DNA from: Pseudomonadota bacterium
GTDB lineage: Bacteria > Pseudomonadota > Gammaproteobacteria > Pseudomonadales > Pseudohongiellaceae
NCBI GenBank assembly: GCA_027592275.1
Contig: JAQCKF010000017.1
Span: 1-64,000 of the forward strand
DNA: 64,000 nt
Direction: 5' to 3'
The notes below the pieces were generated by a model, which saw only the letters and a program-made list of their open reading frames with translations, did not search any database and was not told the origin of the DNA. Below are positions 1-7,765 of this stretch, piece after piece (position 1 is the stretch's first letter; every line of letters begins with the position of its first letter). The position numbers were made by a program, and so were the translations under genes.

Positions 1-44
1 CCAGCGAAGTTTGAACAAGACTATTTTTCCAAGCTAGAAAGTGT

Positions 45-365
45 CTAGTAAAGCCTGGGAAGTCCACTCTTCTCAGTCCATCCAGCTTGAGTCTTTAAGT
101 AGAACTGTACCGCTCTTATATCCCCGCTGAGAGCCTTCTCGTACAACACAGAACCTATGTTTGCTATCCCCTTGGCTCTACCTGTCCTATAGGCGGTAGA
201 AACCTCGGGCTGTCTTTCCTCAACTGCTCTGAATGTCTTCTCAGTCATGCCGAAGTACGCTGCCATCTGAGACTTAGTACAGACTGCAGCCAGTGCCTCA
301 ACCTGAATTGCATCAATCTCGGTTAATTCTTTTATGGGTCGACCACCTGTGTTTATTAGTTCCAT
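45..365 (-). CDS. Phage-like helix-turn-helix protein, small-terminase-like
   Basis: This 106-residue protein has a predicted helix-turn-helix around residues 22-52 (TKSQMAAYFGMTEKTFRAVE). A tail ending in AVQFYLKTQAGW follows. That arrangement, a resolvase-like helix-turn-helix followed by an FYLKT-(Q/R)-GW block, is common in small proteins of prophages and satellites that resemble small terminase subunits; the resemblance is from memory. It is the last complete gene of the element visible on this side and lies 43 bases after the stop of nothing upstream but downstream of the gene ending at 409. An AGG lies upstream of the ATG. DNA binding is likely; the biological role is not known. Confidence 0.6.
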   Translation of the reverse strand: MELINTGGRPIKELTEIDAIQVEALAAVCTKSQMAAYFGMTEKTFRAVEERQPEVSTAYRTGRAKGIANIGSVLYEKALSGDIRAVQFYLKTQAGWTEKSGLPRLY

Positions 366-408
366 TGAGTGCCTGTCTCTGTTGATAGATATTTAAAGAG
401 GAGTGAAT

Positions 409-972
409 CTAAAATTGTATACACCAACTGCACCCTTCTCCAGAACATTTAGTACAACCAGAGTTATCAGGACCGAGTTCAACATCAAGAGAGTCAGTAC
501 CATCATCATTAAGGAAGTTATAACCCTTATCTTCTATTAACTGATCTTGACTTTGCTTTGTTGTATTTGGCTGTACTAAGGACTCGTCACTACCCTGCCG
601 AGATACTTGCGGGTTACCCGTAGCCTTCCTATTGATATTGGTAGTCTCTGCTCCTTTCTTTCCACCTTTACTTTGTTTCTCTCGCCTCTGCTCTAAGTGA
701 GCACGATAATCTTCTAGCTCGGGACAAGTTATTCGCTTGTCATCAATATCGAAAAACGAACCTACAGCCTTTAACAAATTTGGCGTTACTGGTTTTCCCA
801 GCACTGAGGACAATAGCTCTAGATCACTAGGCAGCTCATAGTTGGCCCAACATTCGAGACGCATTGTATGAAGCAAACCCCTAGCTTCCATATTCATTGA
901 TCGAAATGAAATATTGGCCAACGTTGTAGACGCATACTCTTGATAGGCTGGTGGCTTTCGATTCTGGGCCAT
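409..972 (-). CDS. Phage/satellite-type protein with C-terminal Cys cluster
   Basis: The protein has 187 residues when started at the ATG at 972. I prefer this start because it overlaps the stop of the preceding gene as TAATG, a translational-coupling arrangement; an in-frame start 19 codons upstream is possible. The N-terminal part (about residues 9-60, with YQEYASTTLANISFRSM and RGLLHTMRLECWAN) resembles phage proteins of the DUF1376/replication-accessory type. The middle is highly charged and low in complexity. The end carries a CxxC...CxxC-like cluster (CTKCSGEGCSWC) that could bind zinc. No catalytic motif is visible. A role in replication of the element is a guess from family resemblance only. 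Confidence 0.5.
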   Translation of the reverse strand: MAQNRKPPAYQEYASTTLANISFRSMNMEARGLLHTMRLECWANYELPSDLELLSSVLGKPVTPNLLKAVGSFFDIDDKRITCPELEDYRAHLEQRREKQSKGGKKGAETTNINRKATGNPQVSRQGSDESLVQPNTTKQSQDQLIEDKGYNFLNDDGTDSLDVELGPDNSGCTKCSGEGCSWCIQF

Positions 973-1295
973 TAGAGACCCCCGAGGAAGTTGTTCACTT
1001 CTGCTTTTAGGACTTCTTCGTTTTTCCAACGTGTAGTTGCTACACCAACCTTGTACGGGGCGGGCAGCTTTCCTTCTTTACTCCAGACCCATATCCGTTG
1101 TCGTGGCACAGAGAAGTAGCGCGCTAGGACGATGTCACTACTCCAACCAATGCCCAGTCGTAAATCAGCAAGCAATGCTAAGATTGAGGCGTCTTTTGCT
1201 TTGGCACGCTCGATTTTCTTGCGATCTGCTTCCCCCGCCTTCTCTTCCGCTGACTCTAACAGAATTTTGTCGTGTGGCTTTTTTTCGGACTGCAT
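972..1295 (-). CDS. AlpA/MerR-like excisionase or regulator
   Basis: This 107-residue basic protein has a winged helix-turn-helix in its C-terminal half (about residues 52-98). The pattern is an ARYFSVPRQRIWVWSKEGKLP core followed by a short wing and RW, as in AlpA and phage excisionases that read 'step into the helix, turn, pick a W'. The first 40 residues are charged and helical. Such proteins usually act as directionality factors or as activators of the integrase gene. It is coupled by a 1-base overlap to the gene after it. Two palindromes sharing the core GTAATTAC lie just upstream (1352-1388) and are plausible operators. Confidence 0.6.
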   Translation of the reverse strand: MQSEKKPHDKILLESAEEKAGEADRKKIERAKAKDASILALLADLRLGIGWSSDIVLARYFSVPRQRIWVWSKEGKLPAPYKVGVATTRWKNEEVLKAEVNNFLGGL

Positions 1296-1351
1296 GGTGT
1301 GTCTCCGTATCGTAGGGAAACCCTAGAGTACGGATTGGGGGAGGGATGTAT

Positions 1352-1388
1352 TTGTAATTACAAGTGAGATGACTAGTAATTACTAGTC
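1352..1388. promoter_or_regulatory. Two palindromes with shared core, probable operators
   Basis: TTGTAATTACAA (1352-1363) and GACTAGTAATTACTAGTC (1371-1388) are both perfect palindromes. They share the core GTAATTAC, and their centres are 22 bases apart, about two helical turns. They sit upstream of the AlpA-like gene that starts at 1295. Tandem symmetric sites on one face of the helix are typical of dimeric repressor binding. The regulator that uses them is not identified in the window. Confidence 0.5.
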
Positions 1389-2035
1389 TATTTTTCCTTA
1401 TTTTCTCCTGCCTCTTTTATGGGCCTTATCTTTCGAGCTTTTGCCAGAACCCTATTGAGCGTCTCTTTACTCAGACCGACACTGGTTGATACTTCTGTTT
1501 CATAATTGTCTTGGATATGAGTAATCATGTGAGTCGGATCACGAAAATCACTCTTCTTATCAGGGTTAACCATTAGCTCCGTCATAATTGAAAATAAACG
1601 GTGCAAGTTTTCTTCCTTCTTCTCACCCATTGGTTTCTTTTCAGGTACATGATCAGCATCCGTATTATCGTTTTCAGGCACAAGGTCTTCAGCCTTTATG
1701 TATTTCTCTTCAATAGCCCAATCCAGCCAAGGGATGTCAATCTGCTTCTCCTGCGCCCATCTAACGCAGTAGGTTGTCTTCCAATACTTTGTAATAGACT
1801 GGTAGTAGTTCTCTCGCTCTCTTGGCCTATGATCAGTTACTTCCCAAATTTCTCGAAGCTGATCTCTCCTCCTTTTTTTGGTGTCTCGTAGCCCTTCTTG
1901 CTCTATTTCAACGCAATCATATTTTCCATCTTTAGTTATCTCTAATAGGCCTGCGAAAATGTGACATACCTGACTGTCAGTCCAGTAGTCCTTTAGCAGA
2001 TCAAGCCTAAGTTTGTCCCACTTATCCTCAGGCAT
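1388..2035 (-). CDS. Hypothetical element-borne protein
   Basis: I do not recognise this protein. I start it at the ATG at 2035 (215 residues), which overlaps the end of the upstream gene by 8 bases; a longer in-frame reading to 2116 would add 27 residues inside that gene. It is strongly charged, with lysine- and arginine-rich stretches (around residues 55-65) and a low-complexity acidic/lysine linker near residues 120-145. A C-terminal helical segment (about 165-205) could be a DNA-binding fold, ending in GLSKETLNRVLAKARKI. No signal peptide or membrane segment is seen. The overlap suggests it is co-expressed with the membrane protein before it. Confidence 0.5.
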   Translation of the reverse strand: MPEDKWDKLRLDLLKDYWTDSQVCHIFAGLLEITKDGKYDCVEIEQEGLRDTKKRRRDQLREIWEVTDHRPRERENYYQSITKYWKTTYCVRWAQEKQIDIPWLDWAIEEKYIKAEDLVPENDNTDADHVPEKKPMGEKKEENLHRLFSIMTELMVNPDKKSDFRDPTHMITHIQDNYETEVSTSVGLSKETLNRVLAKARKIRPIKEAGENKEK

Positions 2036-2660
2036 CAGCACTCCTCCAAGGGAAGAATACTTTCTCGCCGGTAAGAATGAATCTAGTAACCCATGCAGGC
2101 AGCATGATGAGGACAATCAAAAGCGGAGAAAAAAGTAAGCCTAGAAAATATAAATACCAAGGCGTGGTGTGGAAAAGACGCAGCTCTTCTTTTTCACGGA
2201 CTTCTTCTATATTTGATGTTATTTTTTGCACTATCGTTACGGAGAGCTGATTTTCATATTCAACTAGTGACTCTAAGCCTTCCATGGACATCCCATCAAA
2301 ATCATTTTCAAAAAAGTAATCAAAATCTTCATCTGATAGTTCTGTGTAGATCGTTGATAGCGTTTTTTCTTCGATTTGTTCCTTTATAACCTCATCCATC
2401 ACGGCAGAATCGATTTTAATAGGAAAATCTAGTATTAGTTCTTCTACAATCGGTTCACCTAAACTATCAACAGGGACTGCATGGCCAAAGCGGCTAGTTT
2501 CATAAAAACTGATCGTCACATCAAAACGTTTTTCTGCCATTGCAGGCTCTATCCAATCTTCATAAAAATAAAATCCTCCGACAGAGAAACAAAGCGCAAA
2601 AGCCATCAATCCTGAAATAAAGCCTGACCAGTGAATCACTAAACCAAGTCTGTTGAGCAT
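2028..2660 (-). CDS. Hypothetical membrane protein with two membrane spans
   Basis: This 210-residue protein has hydrophobic segments at about residues 8-30 and 167-195. Between them lies a roughly 130-residue acidic domain rich in Glu, Asp and Phe. The layout fits an inner-membrane protein with one large loop, probably periplasmic. I cannot assign a family. It sits directly behind the integrase: the start ATG at 2660 overlaps the integrase stop by one base. It also overlaps the next gene by 8 bases, so int and the two unknowns look like one transcription unit. Its cargo position would be compatible with exclusion or defence, but nothing in the sequence shows that. Confidence 0.55.
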   Translation of the reverse strand: MLNRLGLVIHWSGFISGLMAFALCFSVGGFYFYEDWIEPAMAEKRFDVTISFYETSRFGHAVPVDSLGEPIVEELILDFPIKIDSAVMDEVIKEQIEEKTLSTIYTELSDEDFDYFFENDFDGMSMEGLESLVEYENQLSVTIVQKITSNIEEVREKEELRLFHTTPWYLYFLGLLFSPLLIVLIMLPAWVTRFILTGEKVFFPWRSADA

Positions 2661-3994
2661 CAGCCTGCTCTCCTTTTAAATGGTATGACATCAACCTTCT
2701 GGATAGGGTTCACTCCGGTCATCGCATATTCAGAGTAAGCCTCAAGAAGTGGTTTCCGGTCATCAAAGAGTTGATCTCTGGCATAGGCGGCGCGGGTAGC
2801 GTCAGTATTGGTATGCTTTAGTGAAAGCTCTGACACTTCTTCAATAATACGATTGGACTGACACCACGTTTTAAATGTTGTTCGGAATCCGTGGGCAACG
2901 CCCTTAAACCCCAAAACGGCGTTTATGTTGCTGCCAAAGTAAGAGTCTGGAATTTCTGCCTTATCCAGTTTGGAGAATATGCGGCCTTGCTGACTAGCAT
3001 AGCTGGGCTGGGCTTTAAGAATCTTTATCGCGGGAGCAGTCAAAGGGATTAACCACAACTTATCGCTCTTACGCCTGTCTTCGCCCTTAGTCCCCGATGG
3101 CTCGATCGTCCAAATCTTAGTTTTCAAGTCGATGTCAGACCACTTAGCAAGCCTTGCCTCTCCCATACGAGCGACTGTATGGATTGCGAATGCCAGACAA
3201 GCGGCTTCTGGCTTAGACCCTGTAGGCTTGTCATAGCCACCCAAGGCCAGCATAAACTTCGGCAGCTCGTCATAGTGCAAAGCCGGTAGATTCTTTAACG
3301 GAGCGATATATTTCTTGGCCGGAAATTCCTCGCAAAGGGACAGATTTTTATACCAAACCGCGGGATTGGCCTTATTTGTGCGTCTGCCCGAGATGATCGC
3401 TTGCTGGATTATCCTCTCAACGTGGTTGATTACCCTGACCGCTGTATCAGGTATCCGTTCATAGTAATTAACCAGCATGGATATCAGGTGGGTTTGTTCG
3501 ATGTCCTGTACTTGCATACTCCCGATATACGGAAGCACGTAGGTGTCTAATTGATTACGCAGCCGTTGCGTCTGCTTAGCAGTCTTGAATACCTTGCTAC
3601 GCCCAATCACATACTTGGCTGCGGCTTGATCGAAGGTGAGTTCGTTGCCCTGCTCAGCCTTTAACTGAGCTTTCGCTGCTTCCTTTGCAGCAATTGGGTC
3701 TATACCGTTCTTAATATCTTCTTTTAAGGCTCTAGCAGCCTCTTTAGCGTTTTTGGTAGGTACAGATGGATAGTTACCTAAGCCAATCCAGCGACGCTTA
3801 TCGCCGATTACAGCCCGATACAACCAACTTCTTGCCCCAGCCTTACGAGAGTCACTAGGCGGGAGGCATTGTAAATAAAGGCCCGCGACACCTCCAACAG
3901 GATGAACAGCCTTGTACGGCTCTCCAGATGCGTTGTGGGTATGCGTTAGTCTGCGTATAGAGACTTCAGCCAATTCTTTTGCGATTACTGGCAT
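2660..3994 (-). CDS. int: P4-type tyrosine integrase
   Basis: This 444-residue site-specific recombinase has the three-part layout of P4-like island integrases. There is an N-terminal DUF4102 arm-binding domain (about 1-110, with GLYLQC and RRWIGLGNYPSV), a SAM-like core-binding domain (about 118-215) and a C-terminal catalytic domain. Catalytic residues can be placed: Arg276 (ARMGEARLAKW), His368 and Arg371 (AHGFRTTFKTW), His394 (LSLKHTN) and nucleophile Tyr404 (AAYAR). All are present, so it is probably active. It reads away from the tRNA-Leu 3' end, the usual attachment target for this family. The start ATG at 3994 follows a GGTAGGT ribosome-binding motif made by a direct repeat. Confidence 0.95.
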   Translation of the reverse strand: MPVIAKELAEVSIRRLTHTHNASGEPYKAVHPVGGVAGLYLQCLPPSDSRKAGARSWLYRAVIGDKRRWIGLGNYPSVPTKNAKEAARALKEDIKNGIDPIAAKEAAKAQLKAEQGNELTFDQAAAKYVIGRSKVFKTAKQTQRLRNQLDTYVLPYIGSMQVQDIEQTHLISMLVNYYERIPDTAVRVINHVERIIQQAIISGRRTNKANPAVWYKNLSLCEEFPAKKYIAPLKNLPALHYDELPKFMLALGGYDKPTGSKPEAACLAFAIHTVARMGEARLAKWSDIDLKTKIWTIEPSGTKGEDRRKSDKLWLIPLTAPAIKILKAQPSYASQQGRIFSKLDKAEIPDSYFGSNINAVLGFKGVAHGFRTTFKTWCQSNRIIEEVSELSLKHTNTDATRAAYARDQLFDDRKPLLEAYSEYAMTGVNPIQKVDVIPFKRRAG

Positions 3995-4017
3995 CTACCT
4001 ACCATCCTACCTACCAT
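3995..4017. repeat. Direct repeat overlapping the integrase ribosome-binding site
   Basis: CTACCTACCAT occurs at 3995-4005 and again at 4007-4017, immediately before the integrase start. Read on the minus strand the repeats give two GGTAGGTAG blocks. The nearer one can serve as Shine-Dalgarno sequence, the other may be a decoy or a protein-binding site. Confidence 0.6.
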
Positions 4018-4048
4018 AAAATATAGTATTGTAGCTCACGATAGAGGA

Positions 4049-4122
4049 CAGGGTATTACAACAGGGTGCTTATTCTGGGGGGTCTTAGAGGGTATTCGTA
4101 ACCGTGATCGGACAGAGGGTTA
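4049..4122. repeat. Four GGGT-centred direct repeats, possible integrase arm sites
   Basis: Four short direct repeats of the form (C/G)AGGGT lie between the integrase start and the tRNA: near 4049 (CAGGGTATT), 4062 (CAGGGTGCT), 4088 (GAGGGTATT) and 4116 (GAGGGTTAC). Tyrosine integrases bind short direct arm-type repeats beside the core site, so that role is plausible. The assignment rests on position and repetition only. Confidence 0.35.
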
Positions 4123-4130
4123 CGTAAATA

Positions 4131-4216
4131 TGGTGCCGAAGGCCGGACTTGAACCGGCACGACCAGAGGTCACTACCCCCTCAAGATAGCGTGTCTACCA
4201 ATTTCACCACTTCGGC
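4131..4216 (-). tRNA. tRNA-Leu (anticodon GAG)
   Basis: Read on the minus strand, this 86-nt gene has the acceptor pair GCCGAAG/CTTCGGC and an encoded CCA end. The D-loop is GGTAGAC, and the T-arm is of the GGTTCAAGTCC type. There is a long class II variable arm. The anticodon stem CTATC/GGTAG closes the loop TTGAGGG, placing GAG at the anticodon, so it reads CUC and CUU. It lies 17 bases upstream of secG, as in Pseudomonas-type genomes. Its 3' half is the presumed attachment site of the neighbouring integrase; the tRNA remains complete, as expected when the element carries a matching 3' end. Confidence 0.95.
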
Positions 4217-4233
4217 TAATTCTATCAATGATC

Positions 4234-4623
4234 CTAATTATCGCTGCCAGGTAGGCTCGGCACATCTTCCTCATCGGATGATGGCAGAGGCGCCGCATCT
4301 AGCTGAGGCACATCCGAGACTATCGGAGATGCTGCTTCCTGCAGCAATGCTTCGTTCGCTAGTGGCGAATTCGCCGCTCCACCGAGGCTTGACTGATTCT
4401 TCGCAAAGACAGCCAGTGAAAGGCTGGTTATGAAGAATATCGTGGCGCCAACGGTTGTCGCGCGTACCAAGAAATTGCCAGTGCCGGATGCGCCAAACAC
4501 TGTCTGAGAAGAGCCTGCGCCGAAAGAGGCGCCGGCATCAGCACCCTTACCTTGCTGCAAGAGAACTAGGCCCACTATTCCAATGGCTACTATTACATGA
4601 ACTACAACTACTATGGTTTCCAT
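4234..4623 (-). CDS. secG: Preprotein translocase subunit SecG
   Basis: SecG is the small third subunit of the SecYEG channel in the inner membrane and helps SecA-driven export. The 129-residue protein has two membrane helices, about residues 3-22 and 53-75. The conserved cytoplasmic stretch between them includes LQQGKGADAGASFGAG and GNFL. The last 50 residues form an acidic Ala/Ser/Pro-rich tail longer than in many relatives, so length is at the upper end. It follows tpiA by 5 bases and is probably co-transcribed with it. The tpiA-secG-tRNA-Leu order supports the call. Confidence 0.93.
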   Translation of the reverse strand: METIVVVVHVIVAIGIVGLVLLQQGKGADAGASFGAGSSQTVFGASGTGNFLVRATTVGATIFFITSLSLAVFAKNQSSLGGAANSPLANEALLQEAASPIVSDVPQLDAAPLPSSDEEDVPSLPGSDN

Positions 4624-4628
4624 GATTC

Positions 4629-5390
4629 TTAATCCGCGCTTTTACAAATGGATACAAATTCTTCGACCTTCAATGAGGCCCCACCTACCAGACCACCATC
4701 TATGTCGGCCTGACTAAACAACTCTGTTGCATTGGCTGCATTAACACTGCCGCCGTATAAAATTCTTATGCCTTGCGCGACAGCCGTATCTGACTTCGCG
4801 ATGTGTTCCCGCAGCACCCGGTGAATTTCCTGTGCCTGCTCTTTGCTTGCCGTCTTTCCTGTGCCTATTGCCCATATAGGCTCATAGGCTAGGACCGCGG
4901 ATCGTAGTGCTTCTATTCCCGCCGTCTCGATTACAGCATTCAGCTGCGCCAACACAACCTCGGCGCTGGTTCCAGCTTCTCGCTGCGCCAAAGACTCACC
5001 CACACATAGTATGGGAATCAATCCGCTTGCCTGAGTCGCCTTAAATTTGGCAGCAACTACTTGATCTGTTTCTGCAAAAATTTCACGCCGCTCAGAGTGC
5101 CCTACTATAACGTAGTTAACTCCATATTCAGCCAGCATGGGCGCTGAAACCTCACCGGTAAATGCACCTGCCGGTTCAGCAAATAAGTTCTGTGCGGCCA
5201 ACTTCAAATGGCCAGCAGCTTCGCTAGCGCATAATTCAGCGGCGAGGCCCATATGCAGAAGAGTCGGTCCAACTGCGATTTCCACCTTCGCCAGTCCTGC
5301 ACTACCGGTGGCTACTCCCTCTATCAACCGCCGTACCTGAGCCGTCGAGCCATGCATCTTCCAATTACCAACAACCAATTTCTGACGCAT
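4629..5390 (-). CDS. tpiA: Triosephosphate isomerase
   Basis: TpiA interconverts dihydroxyacetone phosphate and glyceraldehyde 3-phosphate in glycolysis and gluconeogenesis, in the cytoplasm. The 253-residue length is normal. The active site is complete: Lys11 in GNWKM, His98 in VGHSERR, Glu170 in AYEPIWAIGTG with the flexible loop following, and the phosphate-binding GGSVN near residue 214. It lies 107 bases after glmM and immediately before secG, reading in the same direction, which is the usual glmM-tpiA-secG order of gammaproteobacteria. A GC-rich hairpin (GCCCG/CGGGC, about 5433-5448) sits in the glmM-tpiA gap but has no T-run. Confidence 0.97.
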   Translation of the reverse strand: MRQKLVVGNWKMHGSTAQVRRLIEGVATGSAGLAKVEIAVGPTLLHMGLAAELCASEAAGHLKLAAQNLFAEPAGAFTGEVSAPMLAEYGVNYVIVGHSERREIFAETDQVVAAKFKATQASGLIPILCVGESLAQREAGTSAEVVLAQLNAVIETAGIEALRSAVLAYEPIWAIGTGKTASKEQAQEIHRVLREHIAKSDTAVAQGIRILYGGSVNAANATELFSQADIDGGLVGGASLKVEEFVSICKSAD

Positions 5391-5497
5391 GCTTACAAAT
5401 CCAGAAGGGCGAGATATTGAGCATTCTAGAACTGCCCGCCAAAACGGGCGCCAATACTAACTAAGATACAGAGGTCTTGCAACACGGCAACGCTGTT

Positions 5498-6859
5498 TCA
5501 AGCTCCCGCACCAATTTCTTTTTCAACGACTTCTGCCAGCTCTTGCGCTAGCTTATGCACTTCGGCGGCATCCTCTCCCTCCACCATTACCCTCACAACA
5601 GGCTCTGTACCGGAAGGTCTTAGCAGTACTCGGCCCTTAGAGCCTAGCTTTGATTCCACACCTGCAACTGCCTTTTGTACTGGGCTGCTACCTGCTATAT
5701 CTGCAGAATCCGCGATTCTCACATTCACCATGGATTGCGGGTACTTATTCAACTTACTCGTTAATTCCGCCAACGAACGCTCGGTGCGCGAAATTGCAGA
5801 CAGCGCTTGCAGGGCTGAGACTATGCCATCGCCTGTCGTGGTCTTGTCCAAACAAATAATGTGCCCAGACGATTCACCACCAAGACTCCAGCCGCGCTCG
5901 AGTAGCTCTCGCATCACGAAACGATCCCCTACCGCGCTTCTGGCAAAAGGTATATCAAGGAGGTCGAGCGCCTGCTCAAGTCCCAAATTACTCATTGAGG
6001 TACCAACGACTCCACCGAAATAAACATTCTGTCGACGCCTGTCGCGCGCGATGACATACAGTATCTCATCACCATCGACGATATTGCCAAGGTGATCAAC
6101 CATGACTACACGGTCACCATCACCATCGAATGCGATGCCGATATCCGCCTTTTCTTTCAGCACAGTCTCGGCCAACAGCTGCGGAGACGTGGAGCCGCTG
6201 TTCTCATTTATATTCAACCCATCTGGGCTGACGCCTATCGAGATAACCGTTGCGCCAAGCTCCTCAAATACACTAGGTGCAATATGATAGGTAGCTCCTT
6301 GCGCACAATCGAGCACGATCTTAATCCCGGTAAACTTCAGATCTGTATCTATTCGACTCTTGCAAAATTCGATATATCTGCCCGCTGCATCGGTAACACG
6401 TGAGGCTTTGCCTAGCAACTGCGGGGATACAGTCGAGATGGGTTTCGAGAGCTGCTCCTCGATGGCAAATTCAACATCATCAGGCAACTTCGTGCCATCG
6501 CCTGCAAAGAATTTAATCCCGTTGTCCTCGAAAGAATTATGGGAGGCACTTATGACTATGCCTGCTTGAGCGCGCAACGTCCGCGTTAAGTAGGCAACTG
6601 CTGGGGTGGGCATGGGACCAAGCAGATTGATGTCGACACCTGCGGCAGTCGCTCCTGCCTCTAGCGCTGCTTCAAACATGTAGCCGGAGATACGCGTGTC
6701 TTTCCCGATGATTATCTTATTTCTCGCCCCACCTTTCTTCGCAAACACGGTTCCTGCAGCCCATCCGAGTTTAAGCATGAAGTCGGGAGTTATGGGTGGC
6801 GTGCCCACGGTACCGCGTATGCCGTCGGTGCCAAAATATTGTTTTTCTCTTTTAGTCAT
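5498..6859 (-). CDS. glmM: Phosphoglucosamine mutase
   Basis: GlmM converts glucosamine 6-phosphate to glucosamine 1-phosphate on the way to UDP-GlcNAc for peptidoglycan and lipopolysaccharide. The 453-residue protein starts with the family signature YFGTDGIRG. The phosphoserine loop is ISASHN with active Ser106. The metal-binding loop DGDGDR lies near residue 245, the sugar-binding GGESSGH near 327, and the phosphate-binding RPSGTEP near 415. The start ATG overlaps the stop of folP by four bases (ATGA), so the two are translationally coupled, as in E. coli where folP-glmM follow ftsH. Confidence 0.97.
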   Translation of the reverse strand: MTKREKQYFGTDGIRGTVGTPPITPDFMLKLGWAAGTVFAKKGGARNKIIIGKDTRISGYMFEAALEAGATAAGVDINLLGPMPTPAVAYLTRTLRAQAGIVISASHNSFEDNGIKFFAGDGTKLPDDVEFAIEEQLSKPISTVSPQLLGKASRVTDAAGRYIEFCKSRIDTDLKFTGIKIVLDCAQGATYHIAPSVFEELGATVISIGVSPDGLNINENSGSTSPQLLAETVLKEKADIGIAFDGDGDRVVMVDHLGNIVDGDEILYVIARDRRRQNVYFGGVVGTSMSNLGLEQALDLLDIPFARSAVGDRFVMRELLERGWSLGGESSGHIICLDKTTTGDGIVSALQALSAISRTERSLAELTSKLNKYPQSMVNVRIADSADIAGSSPVQKAVAGVESKLGSKGRVLLRPSGTEPVVRVMVEGEDAAEVHKLAQELAEVVEKEIGAGA

Positions 6860-7740
6860 ATCGTTTCTTGCTCGGCGCTTGAATAGGCGCAGTTTACTCT
6901 AATTGCATCCATGGTGGCAGCGACATCGTGAGTGCGGATTATCTTCGCGCCCGAGGCTAGCGCGAAGGTCGTCGCCGCTACTGAGCCCGCTAGACGCTGA
7001 TCAACAGCGCGCCCAGTTACCTCGCCAATCATGGATTTGCGCGAGACACCGATGAGTATTGGAATCTCGAGCTGTGAAAAGTGAGCAAGGTTTTTTAGTA
7101 AGAAGTAGTTTTGCTGAACGGTCTTGCCGAAACCAAACCCTGGATCGATCAATAGCCGGCTACGCTGTATGCCCTGAGCTAAACAGTGCTCGACTCGCGT
7201 CCTGAGAAATTCGAAGACCTCTCCCACCACATTCTCATAACTAGTTTGGGACGCTTCTTGCTGCATAGTGCTCGGCTTGCCCTGCATGTGCATTAGGCAA
7301 ATCGCCGCCTTGCTCGATATCAGTGTTTCTATGGCACCGGGAGATGAGAGCGCCCGAACATCGTTGATTAGCTCGGCGCCACAATTGATCGCCTCTGTCA
7401 TCACTGTTGGCGAGCTCGTATCAACTGAGATGCAAACATCTAGTCTTGCCCTTATTGCTTTAATAATGGGAATTACTCTATCCAATTCCTCCTGCTCTGA
7501 TACTGCGGCTGCGCCGGGGCGCGTGGACTCTCCGCCCACATCGATGAAGGTAGCACCATCGGCAACCATAGCCTCCGCGCGGGATAGAGCTTTATCGATA
7601 TCAATTTGAAACGAGTCGGTGCCTGATCTGTGCAACTGCGCACCATCAGAGAAGGAGTCAGGTGTAGCGTTTATTATGCCCATGCAAACAGGAGAAGACA
7701 GATCAATCTGTCGTTCTCCTGCTGTAAGGCTTTCAATCAA
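6856..7740 (-). CDS. folP: Dihydropteroate synthase
   Basis: FolP joins 6-hydroxymethyl-dihydropterin pyrophosphate to p-aminobenzoate in folate synthesis and is the sulfonamide target. The 294-residue protein has the two family signatures [14 protein letters not shown] (about residues 20-33) and the [11 protein letters not shown] loop (about 67-77). The pterin/phosphate-binding RKSMIGE (about 226-232) and the C-terminal RTHDV are also present. The start is a TTG at 7740; it gives the normal N-terminal length relative to E. coli FolP, but no strong Shine-Dalgarno precedes it. It lies 25 bases after the ftsH stop and overlaps glmM by four bases, so it belongs to the ftsH-folP-glmM unit. Confidence 0.96.
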   Translation of the reverse strand: MIESLTAGERQIDLSSPVCMGIINATPDSFSDGAQLHRSGTDSFQIDIDKALSRAEAMVADGATFIDVGGESTRPGAAAVSEQEELDRVIPIIKAIRARLDVCISVDTSSPTVMTEAINCGAELINDVRALSSPGAIETLISSKAAICLMHMQGKPSTMQQEASQTSYENVVGEVFEFLRTRVEHCLAQGIQRSRLLIDPGFGFGKTVQQNYFLLKNLAHFSQLEIPILIGVSRKSMIGEVTGRAVDQRLAGSVAATTFALASGAKIIRTHDVAATMDAIRVNCAYSSAEQETI

Positions 7741-7765
7741 AACGAGGGTTTCTTATTTGAACGGA

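Larger units (their letters stand above)
1..4130. mobile_element. Integrated genetic element (partial), inserted at tRNA-Leu
   Basis: A P4-type integrase starts about 140 bases from the 3' end of a tRNA-Leu gene. Behind it lie only short leftward genes of phage or island type: an unknown membrane protein, an unknown soluble protein, an AlpA-like regulator, a phage-like protein and a helix-turn-helix protein. In relatives secG and tRNA-Leu are followed by rimP-nusA-infB; here the element stands in that place, so those genes are expected beyond its far end. The element runs off the left edge, so neither its size nor its far attachment site is visible. A satellite phage, a degenerate prophage or a non-phage genomic island would all fit. 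The boundary beside the tRNA is inferred from the integrase position. Confidence 0.8.
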
